64,000 nt of DNA from Blastocystis hominis (lineage: Eukaryota > Sar > Bigyra > Opalinata > Blastocystidae), in NCBI RefSeq assembly GCF_000151665.1, contig NW_013171816.1, positions 1,188,204-1,252,203 on the forward strand, given 5' to 3'. This document shows, piece by piece, positions 63,801-64,000 of this stretch. Position 1 is the first letter of the stretch, and the number at the start of each line of letters is the position of its first letter. The translations under genes were made by a program, and so were the position numbers. The notes under the pieces were generated by a model. That model had not been told where the DNA came from. It saw nothing but the letters and a program-made list of their open reading frames with translations, and ran no database searches.

Positions 63801-64000
63801 GGAATCGCCGGAGCCGGCGTGAATATGCTGCAGAGCATCGCATTCGCTGTTGGTAACAATTGTTCTAGCAGCACGGGCATGTTTGCCGTCGAGTCCTCTG
63901 TGGAGAGCGGTGGCTACTTCGCTGACGTGAACGTGTTGGAGGCGAGCTTGGATTATCACCTGTGCGCTTCGTTCGCGGAGGGTCTGCACGCTTACTTCAT
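39896..64000 (+). CDS. Giant secreted repeat protein (at least about 8,000 residues, 3' end outside window)
   Basis: ATG 39896 opens exon 1 (to 40329). A 34-nt intron (40330-40363) precedes exon 2, which is open in one frame from 40364 to 64000 (23,637 nt) without a stop. An optional in-frame 36-nt intron at 39934-39969 would bring the ATG next to the signal peptide (LCLFLLAILAVAVHA). The body is about 75 modules of roughly 100 residues. Each starts near [VI]xGxG[IV]xxxDxVxF, has one Cys after 6-10 residues, and ends in a K-[VLM]-C-Y-x-F strand (for example HLCYRFGHEEW at 45407, KVCYRFGLST at 50334). The two Cys probably pair. Alternating beta-strand patterning suggests an Ig-like sandwich. 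Four F5/8C-like domains interrupt the array. No membrane anchor is seen so far. TTA, CTA and TCA codons are rare, as in highly expressed genes. Likely a surface or secreted adhesin; family not recognised. Confidence 0.88.
40110..40750 (+). other. Discoidin (F5/8C)-like domain 1 of the giant protein
   Basis: The first globular part after the signal peptide, interrupted by intron 40330-40363. It shows VYNVFDGDNASGFVW, a typical F5/8C opening, then YWKIEITSNWGADEVELREV and RLLGC, a typical close. F5/8C domains bind carbohydrates or phospholipids. Assigned by eye. Confidence 0.6.
49130..49642 (+). other. Discoidin (F5/8C)-like domain 2 of the giant protein
   Basis: It shows RFGGVGSNQCSNQLG, then FIILDFGACYDVTRLTIETK, and closes AIYTSIYQINLYGHPC. 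This is the ligand-binding-loop, central D-F-G strand and terminal strand-plus-Cys layout of F5/8C. It replaces one or two C-Y-x-F modules in the array. Confidence 0.65.
59200..59703 (+). other. Discoidin (F5/8C)-like domain 3 of the giant protein
   Basis: It shows NQWIVFDFGECFHVSEIDMY, RYVRMRIVDSQTTFIILSEV and a closing FIGTSC. The D-F-G-x-C strand matches domain 2, so the two are probably duplicates within the gene. Confidence 0.65.
61990..62455 (+). other. Discoidin (F5/8C)-like domain 4 of the giant protein
   Basis: It shows SYNVLFDGDPRTAISFDGND, then DIYLRSPYVLTQIDLYAAAG, THFRLVFLDN and YIRVSMLRIHGF. It lacks the D-F-G-x-C strand of domains 2 and 3 and is the most diverged of the four. 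Confidence 0.55.

Larger units (their letters stand above)
40751..64000 (+). repeat. Array of about 75 diverged ~310-bp coding modules
   Basis: The C-Y-x-F motif, or a degenerate form of it, recurs about every 280-350 nt from 41147 to the right edge (for example 41452, 41743, 42018, 42312, 42588, 42884, 44141, 44470, 44780, 45097, 45407). Copies are strongly diverged at DNA level, so the array is old and unlikely to collapse in assembly. The count is by hand and includes degenerate units. Confidence 0.8.

Noticed and set aside
40479-63989. Very long minus-strand open frames (up to about 1,000 codons) opposite the giant gene
   Set aside because: They are antisense shadows. The sense strand avoids TTA, CTA and TCA codons, so the antisense strand lacks stops. 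They are broken several times while the sense frame is open throughout and carries the repeats and cysteines.
1-64000. tRNA, rRNA, CRISPR arrays, transposons and virus-derived elements
   Set aside because: I looked for T-loop motifs, rRNA blocks, regular spacers, transposase or reverse-transcriptase motifs and long terminal repeats, and saw none.

Overview
The window is nuclear DNA of a compact unicellular eukaryote, most likely the anaerobic gut stramenopile Blastocystis. Three things point there. Genes are interrupted by many very short GT..AG introns (mostly 28-37 nt). The motif TGTTTGTT sits just past several gene ends. The ARP1/centractin gene has no genomic stop where the protein should end, but has that motif exactly there, so its stop codon would be made by polyadenylation, as is known for Blastocystis nuclear genes. 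The genus assignment is an inference from these traits; no sequence search was possible.

Layout. 1-203: end of an unidentified gene. 269-2264 (+): NUFIP1-like snoRNP assembly factor. 2542-3770 (+): ARP1/centractin. 3942-~9590 (-): large helical-repeat protein with a PHD/RING-like finger. 9705-13604 (+): kinesin-4 (KIF4-type chromokinesin). 13989-14930 (+): secreted papain-family cysteine protease. 15004-20807 (-): one long, many-exon secreted leucine-rich-repeat protein. 20843-21783 (-): STEEP1-UPF0235 fusion. 21838-23406 (-): SepSecS, the last enzyme of selenocysteine synthesis. 23474-28449 (-): unidentified large helical protein. 28478-31612 (-): WDR3/Utp12. 31800-32656 (+): small coiled-coil protein resembling the kinetochore subunit Mis12/Mtw1. 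32811-34502 (-): MORN-repeat protein with low-complexity tracts. 34882-37243 (-): mitochondrial-type M3 oligopeptidase (MIPEP-like). ~37250-39279 (-): MORN plus leucine-rich-repeat protein.

39896 to the right edge (+) is a single giant gene. A signal-peptide exon is followed by one exon that stays open for 23,637 nt to the end of the window, giving at least about 8,000 residues. It is built from about 75 copies of a roughly 100-residue cysteine-paired module ending in a C-Y-x-F motif, with four discoidin (F5/8C)-like domains among them. It looks like a giant secreted or surface adhesin and is the most striking item here; I do not recognise the module as a named family.

Most other genes are housekeeping: ribosome biogenesis (NUFIP, WDR3), cytoskeleton and division (ARP1, kinesin-4, Mis12-like), Sec synthesis and organellar protein processing. 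The protease, the secreted LRR protein and the giant protein form a likely host-facing secreted set. Intergenic gaps are often under 60 bp. I saw no rRNA, tRNA, CRISPR or mobile element. Exon structures were worked out by hand from reading frame and homology, so intron borders are best estimates.
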